Origin: Desulfofustis limnaeus
GTDB taxonomy: Bacteria; Desulfobacterota; Desulfobulbia; Desulfobulbales; Desulfocapsaceae
NCBI RefSeq assembly: GCF_023169885.1
Contig: NZ_AP025516.1
Location: 1,883,501 to 1,947,500, forward strand
Length of the DNA: 64,000 nucleotides
Reading direction: 5' to 3'
Made by a program: the position numbers and the translations under genes. Of the stretch, positions 53,622 to 61,988 are shown piece after piece; the first letter of the stretch is position 1; every line of letters begins with the position of its first letter. A model generated the notes under the pieces. The model searched no databases. It saw only the letters and a list, made by a program, of their open reading frames with translations, and was not told where the DNA came from.

Positions 53622-55469
53622 ATGCTCGATCAGACCTTCCTCGCCACCGTTCCCCATGCTCCGGGTGTGTACCTGATGCTCGACCGGTCCGCGTCAGTTC
53701 TCTACGTGGGCAAGGCCAAGGACCTGGCCAAACGGCTTTCCTCATACGTCCACTACTCCGGCTTGAAGACCAGTAAAACCGCTGTGCTGCTCGGTCGTGT
53801 CCAGCAGGTGGACCTGCTTATCACGCACACCGAGAAAGAGGCCCTGATCCTGGAAGCCTCGCTGATCAAGCGGCACCGTCCCAAATACAACGTCATCCTC
53901 AGAGACGACAAGAGCTATCCGCTCATCAAGGTAACCGTTCAGGAGCAGTGGCCCCGGGTGTTCATGACGCGACGGAAGAAGCGAGACGGAGCCCGCTATT
54001 TCGGCCCGTATGCCTCAGCGTCGGCCATGTGGCAGACACTGCGCCTGCTGACCACGCTGTTCCCCCTGCGCCGCTGCCGGGGCAACGAACTGCGGCCACG
54101 AAAACGTCCCTGCCTCAACTACCAAATGCAGCGTTGTCTGGCCCCCTGTGCCGGTAAGGCGAACCACCAGGAATATCTGGACATGGTGGAAAAGGTGGTG
54201 ATGTTCCTCGAGGGCCGCAGCAAAAATCTGCTTGCCGATCTGGAGCAGGAAATGATGTCCGCAGCGGACGGCCTCGATTTCGAACGAGCGGCGATTCTCC
54301 GGGATCGTCTGCAAGCGGTTCGGGAGACGCTGGAAAAACAGATCATCGTCTCTCAGACCGCTCGGGACCGTGACGTGTTCGGGTGGGCCCGGCTTCAATC
54401 GTCGGTGGCCGCCGTCCTGCTCGTCGTGCGGGAAGGAATTGTCACCGGCAGCCGCCGTTTTCTTTTCGATGACCCCTATGGAGACGATGCTTCGATCATC
54501 GCCCAGATCATCACCCAACTCTACGACGAACAATCCCCGCCACCGCCGGAAATCCTGGTGCCGCAGGCCATCGAAGACCAGGACCTGATCGCAGAACGGC
54601 TCAGTGATCTGGCCGGCAGACGGGTATCGCTGCACTTCCCTCGGCGGGGCGAGCCGGCACACCTGGTGAAGATGGCCACCGCCAACGCCCAGCAGATATT
54701 TGCCGAAGAAGGCAAAAAAAAGCGTTCATGGGAGGCGCTGGCCGAACTCATCGCCCGCTCCTTGCACCTGCAGAAAACGCCGCGGGCCATCGAGTGTTTC
54801 GATATCTCCAACATCAGTGGAACCAACGCGATCGGCTCTCTGGTCCGTTTCACCGAGGGTGAACCGGAAAGCGGCGGCTATCGGCGCTATCGGCTGGCCG
54901 AGGTGGCGGGTCCGGATGATTACGCCATGATGCGGGCAACGCTTCGTCGCCGGTGCCTGCGGGCACTGGCCACAGACGACCTGCCCGACCTGCTGGTCAT
55001 CGACGGCGGTCGTGGCCACCTGGGGATTGCCGAGGCAGTCGTTAAGGATCTCGCCCTGGACGAGGCGGTCGAGCTGGTGGGTATCGCCAAAGAGCATGAA
55101 CGGGAAGGAGACAAACTCTACCGCCCCGGACGCAAGAATCCGATTCTGCTCCCGGCCCACAACCCGGTACTGCTCTTTTTCATGCGGGTCAGGGATGAAG
55201 CGCACCGCTTCGGCATCACCGCCCATCGCGCCCTGCGTCGCAAACAAGCGCTGCGCTCCCGGCTCGATGCCATCCCGGGGATCGGCGCCGCCCGCAAACG
55301 ACTCCTGCTGAGACGGCTCGGCAGCCTGCAAAAAATCGCCGTCGCATCCGCCGAGGAGCTGCAAGCCGTTGACGGGATCGGCCCGGAATTGGCGCAGACT
55401 ATCGTCCGTTACTTTCAGCCGGCCGACAGCCCGTCGGAGGTTCTCCCGCCGCCTCCTGCACCAGACTGA
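53622..55469 (+). CDS. uvrC: UvrABC excinuclease subunit C
   Basis: Makes both incisions in nucleotide excision repair. GIY-YIG domain (PGVYLMLDRSASVLYVGKA), Cys-rich stretch NYQMQRCLAPC, UVR motif (GLDFERAAILRDRL), RNase H-like endonuclease (FDISNISGTNAIGS, VIDGGRGHLG) and C-terminal helix-hairpin-helix pair (IPGIGAARKRLLLRRLGS). About 615 residues, full length. ATG 53622 or GTG 53610 are both open. The 3' end overlaps the convergent rsmE by 71 nt. Confidence 0.96.
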   Translation: MLDQTFLATVPHAPGVYLMLDRSASVLYVGKAKDLAKRLSSYVHYSGLKTSKTAVLLGRVQQVDLLITHTEKEALILEASLIKRHRPKYNVILRDDKSYPLIKVTVQEQWPRVFMTRRKKRDGARYFGPYASASAMWQTLRLLTTLFPLRRCRGNELRPRKRPCLNYQMQRCLAPCAGKANHQEYLDMVEKVVMFLEGRSKNLLADLEQEMMSAADGLDFERAAILRDRLQAVRETLEKQIIVSQTARDRDVFGWARLQSSVAAVLLVVREGIVTGSRRFLFDDPYGDDASIIAQIITQLYDEQSPPPPEILVPQAIEDQDLIAERLSDLAGRRVSLHFPRRGEPAHLVKMATANAQQIFAEEGKKKRSWEALAELIARSLHLQKTPRAIECFDISNISGTNAIGSLVRFTEGEPESGGYRRYRLAEVAGPDDYAMMRATLRRRCLRALATDDLPDLLVIDGGRGHLGIAEAVVKDLALDEAVELVGIAKEHEREGDKLYRPGRKNPILLPAHNPVLLFFMRVRDEAHRFGITAHRALRRKQALRSRLDAIPGIGAARKRLLLRRLGSLQKIAVASAEELQAVDGIGPELAQTIVRYFQPADSPSEVLPPPPAPD

Positions 55470-56187
55470 TCATCGCATGCAGGACGATCACGGCGGTCTC
55501 CACCCTGAGAATCCTGGCACCCAGTGAGACCGGGGTGAAGCCGGCCTCAGCCAGACTCCGCACCTCGAAGTCGTTCCACCCACCTTCCGGTCCGACAGCC
55601 AGCAGGACGTTCCCCGGACCGGGGTGAAAAACGGAGCGAAGGTGGTCCGCGTCCCCCGGATGAGCGACCAGCATCCGGTCGTAGCGCGCCGCTAACTGCG
55701 GCAGCAGATTCTCGACAAACGGCCGAAATCCACGGTGCAGCGACACCTCGGGAAGTCGGGTATCCACCGCCTGCTCGAGGCCGGCCAGCAGGTGCTGGCG
55801 GAGGTTGTCCTGATCGAGAATCGAGGCCTCCCAGAAGCTTTTTTCAACCTTTGCCGCGTTGATCAGATAGAGGCGACCAATGCCCAGTGATGCCAGTTGA
55901 TGCACGATCCTTTTCAGCATGATCGGTCGCGGCAGGGCCAGGATCAGGTCAATGCGCGGCTTACCGGGCGGGTCGTGGCGAAGGTCGAGCTGCAACCGCA
56001 CCGACCGGGGCGGGGTGCGATTCAGTTCTTTTATCGTGCCATACCCGATTTTTCCGTTTAGTATCCCTATTTTGACGATATCTCCCGGTTGCGCCCGCAG
56101 GATCTTGACGATATGATCCGCTCTGCGGCCGCCAAGCAAGACTGATTGGTCGATAACCTCTCCGGGATCAAGCAGAATGATATTCAT
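55399..56187 (-). CDS. rsmE: 16S rRNA m3U1498 methyltransferase
   Basis: SPOUT methyltransferase that methylates N3 of U1498. N-terminal PUA-like domain (GGRRADHIVKILRAQPGD), then the trefoil knot: LLAVGPEGGWNDFEVRS and LGARILRVETAVIV. The ATG at 56187 (MNIILLDPGEV) fits the family; the frame extends to 56280 without a start signal. 3' end overlaps uvrC in antisense. Confidence 0.93.
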   Translation of the reverse strand: MNIILLDPGEVIDQSVLLGGRRADHIVKILRAQPGDIVKIGILNGKIGYGTIKELNRTPPRSVRLQLDLRHDPPGKPRIDLILALPRPIMLKRIVHQLASLGIGRLYLINAAKVEKSFWEASILDQDNLRQHLLAGLEQAVDTRLPEVSLHRGFRPFVENLLPQLAARYDRMLVAHPGDADHLRSVFHPGPGNVLLAVGPEGGWNDFEVRSLAEAGFTPVSLGARILRVETAVIVLHAMISLVQEAAGEPPTGCRPAESNGR

Positions 56188-56244
56188 GGCATGGGCTACG
56201 GTGTGGCCGACCGGCAGCCGGCACTCTATTACTGATGAGGATTC

Positions 56245-57531
56245 GTGTTTAGCCTGAAACGCCTCTACAACCTGATACAAGTAGTGCTGGCCCCGCTGTT
56301 ACTACTACTCCTGCCCTTCTACCTGCTTCGCCACCCCGGTAAGAGACGACACCTGAGGCAGCGGCTCGGCGGGGCTCTTCCCGACTATACGCGCCGGCCG
56401 AGCGGAACCATCTGGATTCATGCACTCTCAGTGGGGGAAGTCACCTCGGCTTTGCCGCTGGCACGAGCACTCCGCTCTGAATTGCCCGGACACACCTTGG
56501 TCTTCTCCACCACCACGAGCAGCGGCAAAAGTCTTGCAGAGCGAATGATAGGTCCCTTTGTCGATGCCATCATCCCCTTTCCGCTGGACATCTTGCCGGT
56601 TGTCAAACGATTTATCAAGCTGATTAACCCGCGACTGTTCATTCTTGTGGAAACCGATTTCTGGCCGAATCTGCTCTTCGAGTTGAGTGCATCGGGCGTT
56701 CCCGCCCTGCTGGTCAACGGTCGGATCTCCGCTCGTTCGATGCGCTCATACCAGCGGTACGGCCTGTTTTTCCGCCCGCTTTTCAACCAATTCCGGCTGT
56801 TGTGCATGCAGACGAAGGCCGACACCGAGGCCATGCAGCGCCTCGGCATCTCTCCGGACAAACTGCGCACCCTGGGTAATCTCAAGTGTGCCGCCCCTTG
56901 GTCCGGCGACGAACAACGCGATCGACCGATTCCTCTACCGGCACTCGGGAAGCCAGATAGACTGCTGATCGTCTGCGGCTCGACCCACCCCGGAGAGGAG
57001 CAGATCATCCTCGACTGCTGTAACCGACTGGTCAGCCGTCACCGCCAGGTGCACGTGGCGTTGGCCCCACGCCAGATAGACCGTGCCGGGGAACTGGTTG
57101 AGCTGGCCGAATCATTCGGCTTTTCAGCCGGCCTTTATTCGGAGCACACCACTGCCGACCCCGCTGTCCCACCGATCACCATTATCGACACGATCGGCGA
57201 TCTGGCCGAACTCTACCGCCATGCCGACATCGCCTTCATCGGCGGCAGTCTGGTTCCGGCAGGCGGCCACAACCCACTGGAAGCAGCCCGGCACAGCTGC
57301 CCGATCCTGTTTGGTCCCCATATGGAAGACTTCAGCGAGATCCGTGACGACCTGCTCGCCAGCCGGGGCGCCTTTATGGTGTCTGACGGAGCAGCCTGGG
57401 AAAAAGTGGTCGAACGGCTGGTGCACAGGCCCAAACTTCGCCGTTTGGTGGGCAAGCGGGCACGGACATATATGCATCAGCGGGGCGACGTGATTACTGC
57501 GCACCTGGCAACCATCAGAGACTTTCTGTGA
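56245..57531 (+). CDS. waaA: 3-deoxy-D-manno-octulosonic acid transferase
   Basis: Adds Kdo to lipid IVA in LPS core synthesis; membrane-anchored by its N-terminal hydrophobic segment (VVLAPLLLLLLPFYLL). GT30 motifs: IWIHALSVGEVTSALPLA with catalytic Glu, VETDFWPNLLFEL, and the CMP-binding GGSLVPAGGHNPLEAA. GTG start with GAGG nearby. Shows the cell has an LPS outer membrane. Overlaps comEC start by 4 nt (GTGA). Confidence 0.95.
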   Translation: MFSLKRLYNLIQVVLAPLLLLLLPFYLLRHPGKRRHLRQRLGGALPDYTRRPSGTIWIHALSVGEVTSALPLARALRSELPGHTLVFSTTTSSGKSLAERMIGPFVDAIIPFPLDILPVVKRFIKLINPRLFILVETDFWPNLLFELSASGVPALLVNGRISARSMRSYQRYGLFFRPLFNQFRLLCMQTKADTEAMQRLGISPDKLRTLGNLKCAAPWSGDEQRDRPIPLPALGKPDRLLIVCGSTHPGEEQIILDCCNRLVSRHRQVHVALAPRQIDRAGELVELAESFGFSAGLYSEHTTADPAVPPITIIDTIGDLAELYRHADIAFIGGSLVPAGGHNPLEAARHSCPILFGPHMEDFSEIRDDLLASRGAFMVSDGAAWEKVVERLVHRPKLRRLVGKRARTYMHQRGDVITAHLATIRDFL

Positions 57532-60116
57532 GAGTACTTGCCGACTGTCTACGCACCAATCTGCTGATCTGTTTTACTACCGCCTTTGCCGGCGGGATCT
57601 TCCTGCACGAATCCGGCGCCATCGCGAACACAATACCGGTTCTTCCCGTTGTTTTTCTGCTCATCCTGGCCCTGGCCACCGCCTGCTGGTGGAAAAAATC
57701 GAATCCGGCAGCCATGGTCGCACTCCTGGGCTGCGCTCTTGTGCTGGGCTGTCTTCGCACACAGCAGCAATGGATCTGGCTCGAGCACAGGAATGCCGGG
57801 TTGCCGGAGGCCACTACCGCCGGTACCGAGGTGCTGCTCAGCGGGCACCTGGCGGAGCTGGTCCGCTCCGACGGTGTAACCAGCAGGGCGACAATCGATG
57901 TGGATCATATCGGTAGAGCCGATGGCGCCTGCCTGGCAGCGGCCCACGGCCAGATACTTCTCAGTGTCAAGGGCGCCTGGCCTACCGCGCTGCAACCGGG
58001 CGATGCGCTGGTGGCCCGGACGCAGCTCCGCATCCCTCTTGCCCCGAACACGCCGGGAACATTCGATTACCAAGACTATCTCGCCCGGCGCGGCATCGCC
58101 ATCGTCGGCACCGTCGACTCGCCCCTTTTCCTGCAGCCACTGACCAATTCGGTGGTGCAACCGCATCGGCCGCTCCACTACCGGATCGAACGAACGAGAC
58201 ATGCCATCGGCAGCAGACTCGACGCCAGTCTCGATCCTCTCCCGGCCGCCCTGTACCGGGCGCTGCTCATCGGCGACCGCTCCGCCATCCCTGAACCCGT
58301 GTTGGAATCGTTCCGCGGTGCCGGCGTCATGCATATCCTGGCTATTTCTGGTTTACATGTGGGATTGCTCGGTTTTTTTCTCTATTCGGTCATCTACTGG
58401 CTGCTCCGTCGGTCGACCGGATTGATGCTGCGTTTCGAGGTGAAAAAAGCGGCGATGGTCCTCTGTATCCCGCTGCTCTTTCTCTATACGCTGCTCGCCG
58501 GCAGCCAGCCACCGGTGGTGAGGTCATTTATCATGGCGGTCTTCGTCATCGCCGCGCTTGCCAGTGAACGCATCAAATCCCCGTTTACCGCTGTTGCCGG
58601 AGCAGCTCTGACCATTCTTCTAATCGACCCGTTTGCGCTGATCAGTCCTTCTTTTCAACTCTCGTTTGCCGCGGTCGGTTCGATCATCCTGATCACTCCC
58701 CGCTTTTTGCAGATACCTCCACAGGCGCGATCACCCCAGGCCAGGCAACCGCTGCCCTGGCGCCGCTGGCTGTTTGGCCTGATCGTCGTCTCCGTGGCCG
58801 CAAGCCTGGGAACGGCGCCGCTGCTGCTCTATCATTTCAACCGCGTCTCCACCGTCACCGTGGCCGCCAATCTGGCGGTGGAACCACTGATCTGCCTCTG
58901 GGCGATGGTTTTCGGCTTTCTGGCCCTGCCGATTCTGCCTCTTCTTCCCGAATTAGCAGCCATCTTGCTAGAGATTGGGGCTTGGGCGCTGTCGGCAACG
59001 GTTGCCGCGTCATCATTTTTCTCCAGCCTTCCGCTCAGCACCATCTGGCTGCCATCGCCGCCAATCGGTGCAGTCCTGCTCTATCTCGCGGCTTTGGCCA
59101 TGGTAGCCGCCCCCGGTCCCAAGCCGGCACAACGCTGGGCGGCCACGTGCGTCATCGGACTCTGCCTGGCCGTCATGGTCGAGCCGCTGTCCGGCTTATC
59201 GGCATCCTTTCGTAAACAGGATCTAGTGTCGGTCATCGATGTGGGACATGGCAGCGCCGTGCTGGCGGAACTTCGGGGAGGAAGGAACATCCTGTTTGAT
59301 GGCGGCTGCCGCAGCTCACCGGGGTTTGACTGCGGTGCCTCTATCGTTGCGCCTTATCTGTGGCGACGCGGTGTGGCCCGGCTCGACGACATCGTCATCT
59401 CCCATGCCGATGCCGATCATTACAACGGCATACCCGCCCTGCTGCTTCGTTTCGGGGCGGATCGGCTCTGGTTACCGTATCTCGACGAAAGCAAGAGCGG
59501 TTTCGCTCGCCTGTGCCGGATGGCAGAGGAGATGGGCGTTGAGCTCAGATTCCCCAACGGCGGACCTTTCCTTCAAGAAGCCGGTTACCGCCTCTCGGCG
59601 CTCGGGGCCGCCGACGGTCCTCCCGAAAAGCGGCGCTGGCACACCGCGCCTGAGGCAACCGAAGACGACAATTCGCTCGTGGTTCTGCTGGAGACCTCCG
59701 GGTTTTCGATGATCTTGCCGGGAGATATCGGAACGAGCAGAGAACGTCATCTGGTCCAGACTACCCGTTTTCTCGGAGCGAACATCCTGTTGGCAGCGCA
59801 CCACGGCTCATCCACCTCGAATAGTCCGGAGTTTCTCACCAGGGTGAACCCGGACCATTTGATCGTATCCACCGGCGATCGGCAAGGAGCGCTCTTTCCC
59901 TCAGCGGCTCTGCGAGAGTTCGTCGACAGACACCAGATTCGGCTGCTCACCACCGAAGCACATGGTACCATCCGTATCGTGGGAACATCGACCGGCTATC
60001 GGATCGATTCCTACCGGGCAGGCTCGTGGTCGCCGAAGTCGCCCTTTACGGCGAAACGGCCATCAGACCTCGGTGAAATCGGACGGTGGCTTTCTCAGGA
60101 ACTTGAGAAATTTTGA
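57528..60116 (+). CDS. comEC: ComEC/Rec2 DNA-uptake channel
   Basis: Inner-membrane channel for transforming DNA. 862 residues: N-terminal helices, an OB-like DUF4131 domain (LSGHLAELVRSDG..., LARRGIAIVGTV), the competence helix bundle (ILAISGLHVGLLGFFLYS and GSQPPVVRSFIMAV) and a C-terminal metallo-beta-lactamase domain (VIDVGHGSAVL, ISHADADHYNGIPAL, LAAHHGSSTS), all with key residues. The gene is intact, so natural transformation is possible; PilT is encoded next to it on the opposite strand, and the 3' ends overlap by 54 nt. Confidence 0.95.
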   Translation: MRVLADCLRTNLLICFTTAFAGGIFLHESGAIANTIPVLPVVFLLILALATACWWKKSNPAAMVALLGCALVLGCLRTQQQWIWLEHRNAGLPEATTAGTEVLLSGHLAELVRSDGVTSRATIDVDHIGRADGACLAAAHGQILLSVKGAWPTALQPGDALVARTQLRIPLAPNTPGTFDYQDYLARRGIAIVGTVDSPLFLQPLTNSVVQPHRPLHYRIERTRHAIGSRLDASLDPLPAALYRALLIGDRSAIPEPVLESFRGAGVMHILAISGLHVGLLGFFLYSVIYWLLRRSTGLMLRFEVKKAAMVLCIPLLFLYTLLAGSQPPVVRSFIMAVFVIAALASERIKSPFTAVAGAALTILLIDPFALISPSFQLSFAAVGSIILITPRFLQIPPQARSPQARQPLPWRRWLFGLIVVSVAASLGTAPLLLYHFNRVSTVTVAANLAVEPLICLWAMVFGFLALPILPLLPELAAILLEIGAWALSATVAASSFFSSLPLSTIWLPSPPIGAVLLYLAALAMVAAPGPKPAQRWAATCVIGLCLAVMVEPLSGLSASFRKQDLVSVIDVGHGSAVLAELRGGRNILFDGGCRSSPGFDCGASIVAPYLWRRGVARLDDIVISHADADHYNGIPALLLRFGADRLWLPYLDESKSGFARLCRMAEEMGVELRFPNGGPFLQEAGYRLSALGAADGPPEKRRWHTAPEATEDDNSLVVLLETSGFSMILPGDIGTSRERHLVQTTRFLGANILLAAHHGSSTSNSPEFLTRVNPDHLIVSTGDRQGALFPSAALREFVDRHQIRLLTTEAHGTIRIVGTSTGYRIDSYRAGSWSPKSPFTAKRPSDLGEIGRWLSQELEKF

Positions 60117-61145
60117 TTTCTCTATGGAGTTGGTATAGGCATCGTCGGGGCTGATCATCTTCTTCTCGAGGAAACCCATGATGGCATCGTCCATGGTCTG
60201 CATGCCATATTTTTTGCCGGTCTGCATGGCTGAGAGGATCTGATAGGTTTTCCCCTCGCGAATCAGGTTTCGCACGGCCGGCGTGGCGATGAGGATTTCC
60301 AGCGCCGCCACCCGCCCTTTAATGTCGATCCGTTTGAACAACGTCTGGGAAACAACCGCCTTCAACGCATCGGCCAACGTGGAGCGGACCTGGCCTTGCT
60401 GGGTGGCCGGAAAGATCTCGATCACCCGATCCACCGTTTTCATGGCATTGAGCGTATGCAGGGTGGCGAAAACCAGGTGTCCGGTCATGGCCGCTTCCAT
60501 GGCCAGGGCTATGGTTTCCAGGTCGCGCATCTCACCGACCATGATGATGTCGGGATCTTCGCGCAGGGCTCCGCGCAGCGCCTGAGCGAACCCTTTGGTG
60601 TGGGTACCGATCTCGCGATGGTTAATGAGGCATTTTTGGCTCTTGTGCACAAACTCGATGGGATCCTCAATGGTCAGGATATGGTGTTTCCGCACCTTGT
60701 TCGCTTCATCGACGATGGCGGCAAGGGTTGTCGATTTACCGGAGCCGGTTGGGCCGGTAACCAACACCAAGCCCTTGGGCAGATGGGCGAGACGGGAAAT
60801 GACCTTGGGTAACCCCAGCTGTTCGCAGGTCAGGACCTCACTGGGGATTTCCCTGAAGACAGCGCCGATCCCATACTTCTGCTGAAAAAAATTGCAACGA
60901 TAACGGGCCAGTCCAGGGATCTCGTAACCAAAATCGACATCGCCTGTCTCCTCGAAGAGCTTGATCTTGTCCTCCGGGCATATCTCGTAAAGCATGGCTT
61001 TGAGCTCGTCGTTGCTCATCTTCTTGAACTTGACGCGCTCCATGTCGCCGCGAATTCTCAGCACCGGTTGCTGGTCGGCAACCATATGCAAGTCCGAGGC
61101 GCCCTCATCATTCATCAATTTGAAAAATGCATCGATCTGCGCCAT
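60063..61145 (-). CDS. pilT: Type IV pilus retraction ATPase PilT
   Basis: Hexameric AAA-like ATPase that depolymerises type IV pili, for twitching and DNA uptake. 360 residues. Walker A GPTGSGKSTTLAA, Asp box TIEDPIEFVH, Walker B and His box (MVGEMRDLETI, FATLHTLNA), and C-terminal retraction motif AVRNLIREGKTYQI, which fits PilT and not PilU. No other pil gene is seen in the window. Confidence 0.93.
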   Translation of the reverse strand: MAQIDAFFKLMNDEGASDLHMVADQQPVLRIRGDMERVKFKKMSNDELKAMLYEICPEDKIKLFEETGDVDFGYEIPGLARYRCNFFQQKYGIGAVFREIPSEVLTCEQLGLPKVISRLAHLPKGLVLVTGPTGSGKSTTLAAIVDEANKVRKHHILTIEDPIEFVHKSQKCLINHREIGTHTKGFAQALRGALREDPDIIMVGEMRDLETIALAMEAAMTGHLVFATLHTLNAMKTVDRVIEIFPATQQGQVRSTLADALKAVVSQTLFKRIDIKGRVAALEILIATPAVRNLIREGKTYQILSAMQTGKKYGMQTMDDAIMGFLEKKMISPDDAYTNSIEKSKFLKFLRKPPSDFTEV

Positions 61146-61224
61146 GCTTTCACCTCATCGACAGGCTGATAGGTTCAACGCTCAGTATCCATGGGCGGCA
61201 GCGTTACCTACCGCCCCTTAAGAA

Positions 61225-61908
61225 TCAACGCTGGGCCCTTTGTTTGATATACTCGACGACCTCATCGGCATCATCGAGGACCTTGCATAACTGCAAATCT
61301 TCCTCACTGATCAGTCCTGCGGCCAACTGGTTTTTCCTGATCCAATCAAGCAATCCCGACCAGAAGGAGCTGCCCACCAGGACAACGGGAAAGGGTTTGA
61401 CCCGTTGGGTCTGAATCAACGTGATCGCTTCGAATAACTCGTCCAGTGAACCAAACCCTCCCGGCATGCAGACAAAGGCCGAGGAGTATTTCATGAGCAT
61501 AACCTTTCTAACAAAAAAATACTTGAAATGTAAAGGTAAATTGGCATACGGGTTGGGCTCCTGTTCGTGCGGCAAGCTGATGTTGAGGCCAATGGAAATA
61601 CCGCATGCCTCGGCTGCCCCTTTATTGGCCGCCTCCATGATACCCGGGCCACCGCCGGTAACAACAGCGAAGTTAGCAGAGGCAAGACCGAACGAGATTT
61701 TCTCTGCCAGTTGATACCAGGGATGGTCACTCTTGACCCGGGCCGAACCGTATACGGTTACGGCCGGTATATCCACAGCGGAAAGCGAGTCGAAGCCTTC
61801 GACAAATTCCGACATGATCCTGAACATTCGCCAGGAATCCCCGATCATCGTATTATCGAGGGTGTATTTCGGTTCACGTTTGACCCTCCTGCGCTCCAAG
61901 CAATCCAT
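61225..61908 (-). CDS. LOG-family Rossmann-fold protein
   Basis: TIGR00730/LOG family; characterised members cleave nucleotide 5'-monophosphates to base plus ribose phosphate. 227 residues. GGGPGIMEAANKGA nucleotide motif and PGGFGSLDELFEA active site (Thr of PGGxGTxxE replaced by Ser). N-terminal ~45 residues are an extension before the Rossmann core. Plant-type cytokinin activity should not be assumed. Confidence 0.88.
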   Translation of the reverse strand: MDCLERRRVKREPKYTLDNTMIGDSWRMFRIMSEFVEGFDSLSAVDIPAVTVYGSARVKSDHPWYQLAEKISFGLASANFAVVTGGGPGIMEAANKGAAEACGISIGLNISLPHEQEPNPYANLPLHFKYFFVRKVMLMKYSSAFVCMPGGFGSLDELFEAITLIQTQRVKPFPVVLVGSSFWSGLLDWIRKNQLAAGLISEEDLQLCKVLDDADEVVEYIKQRAQR

Positions 61909-61988
61909 ACTCGTTCCCGTTTAATGAGGTGATGTTTTATGATTCCCAAGAGGGTAACGACCAAGACAGAGACCAACAATGCTGTCGT

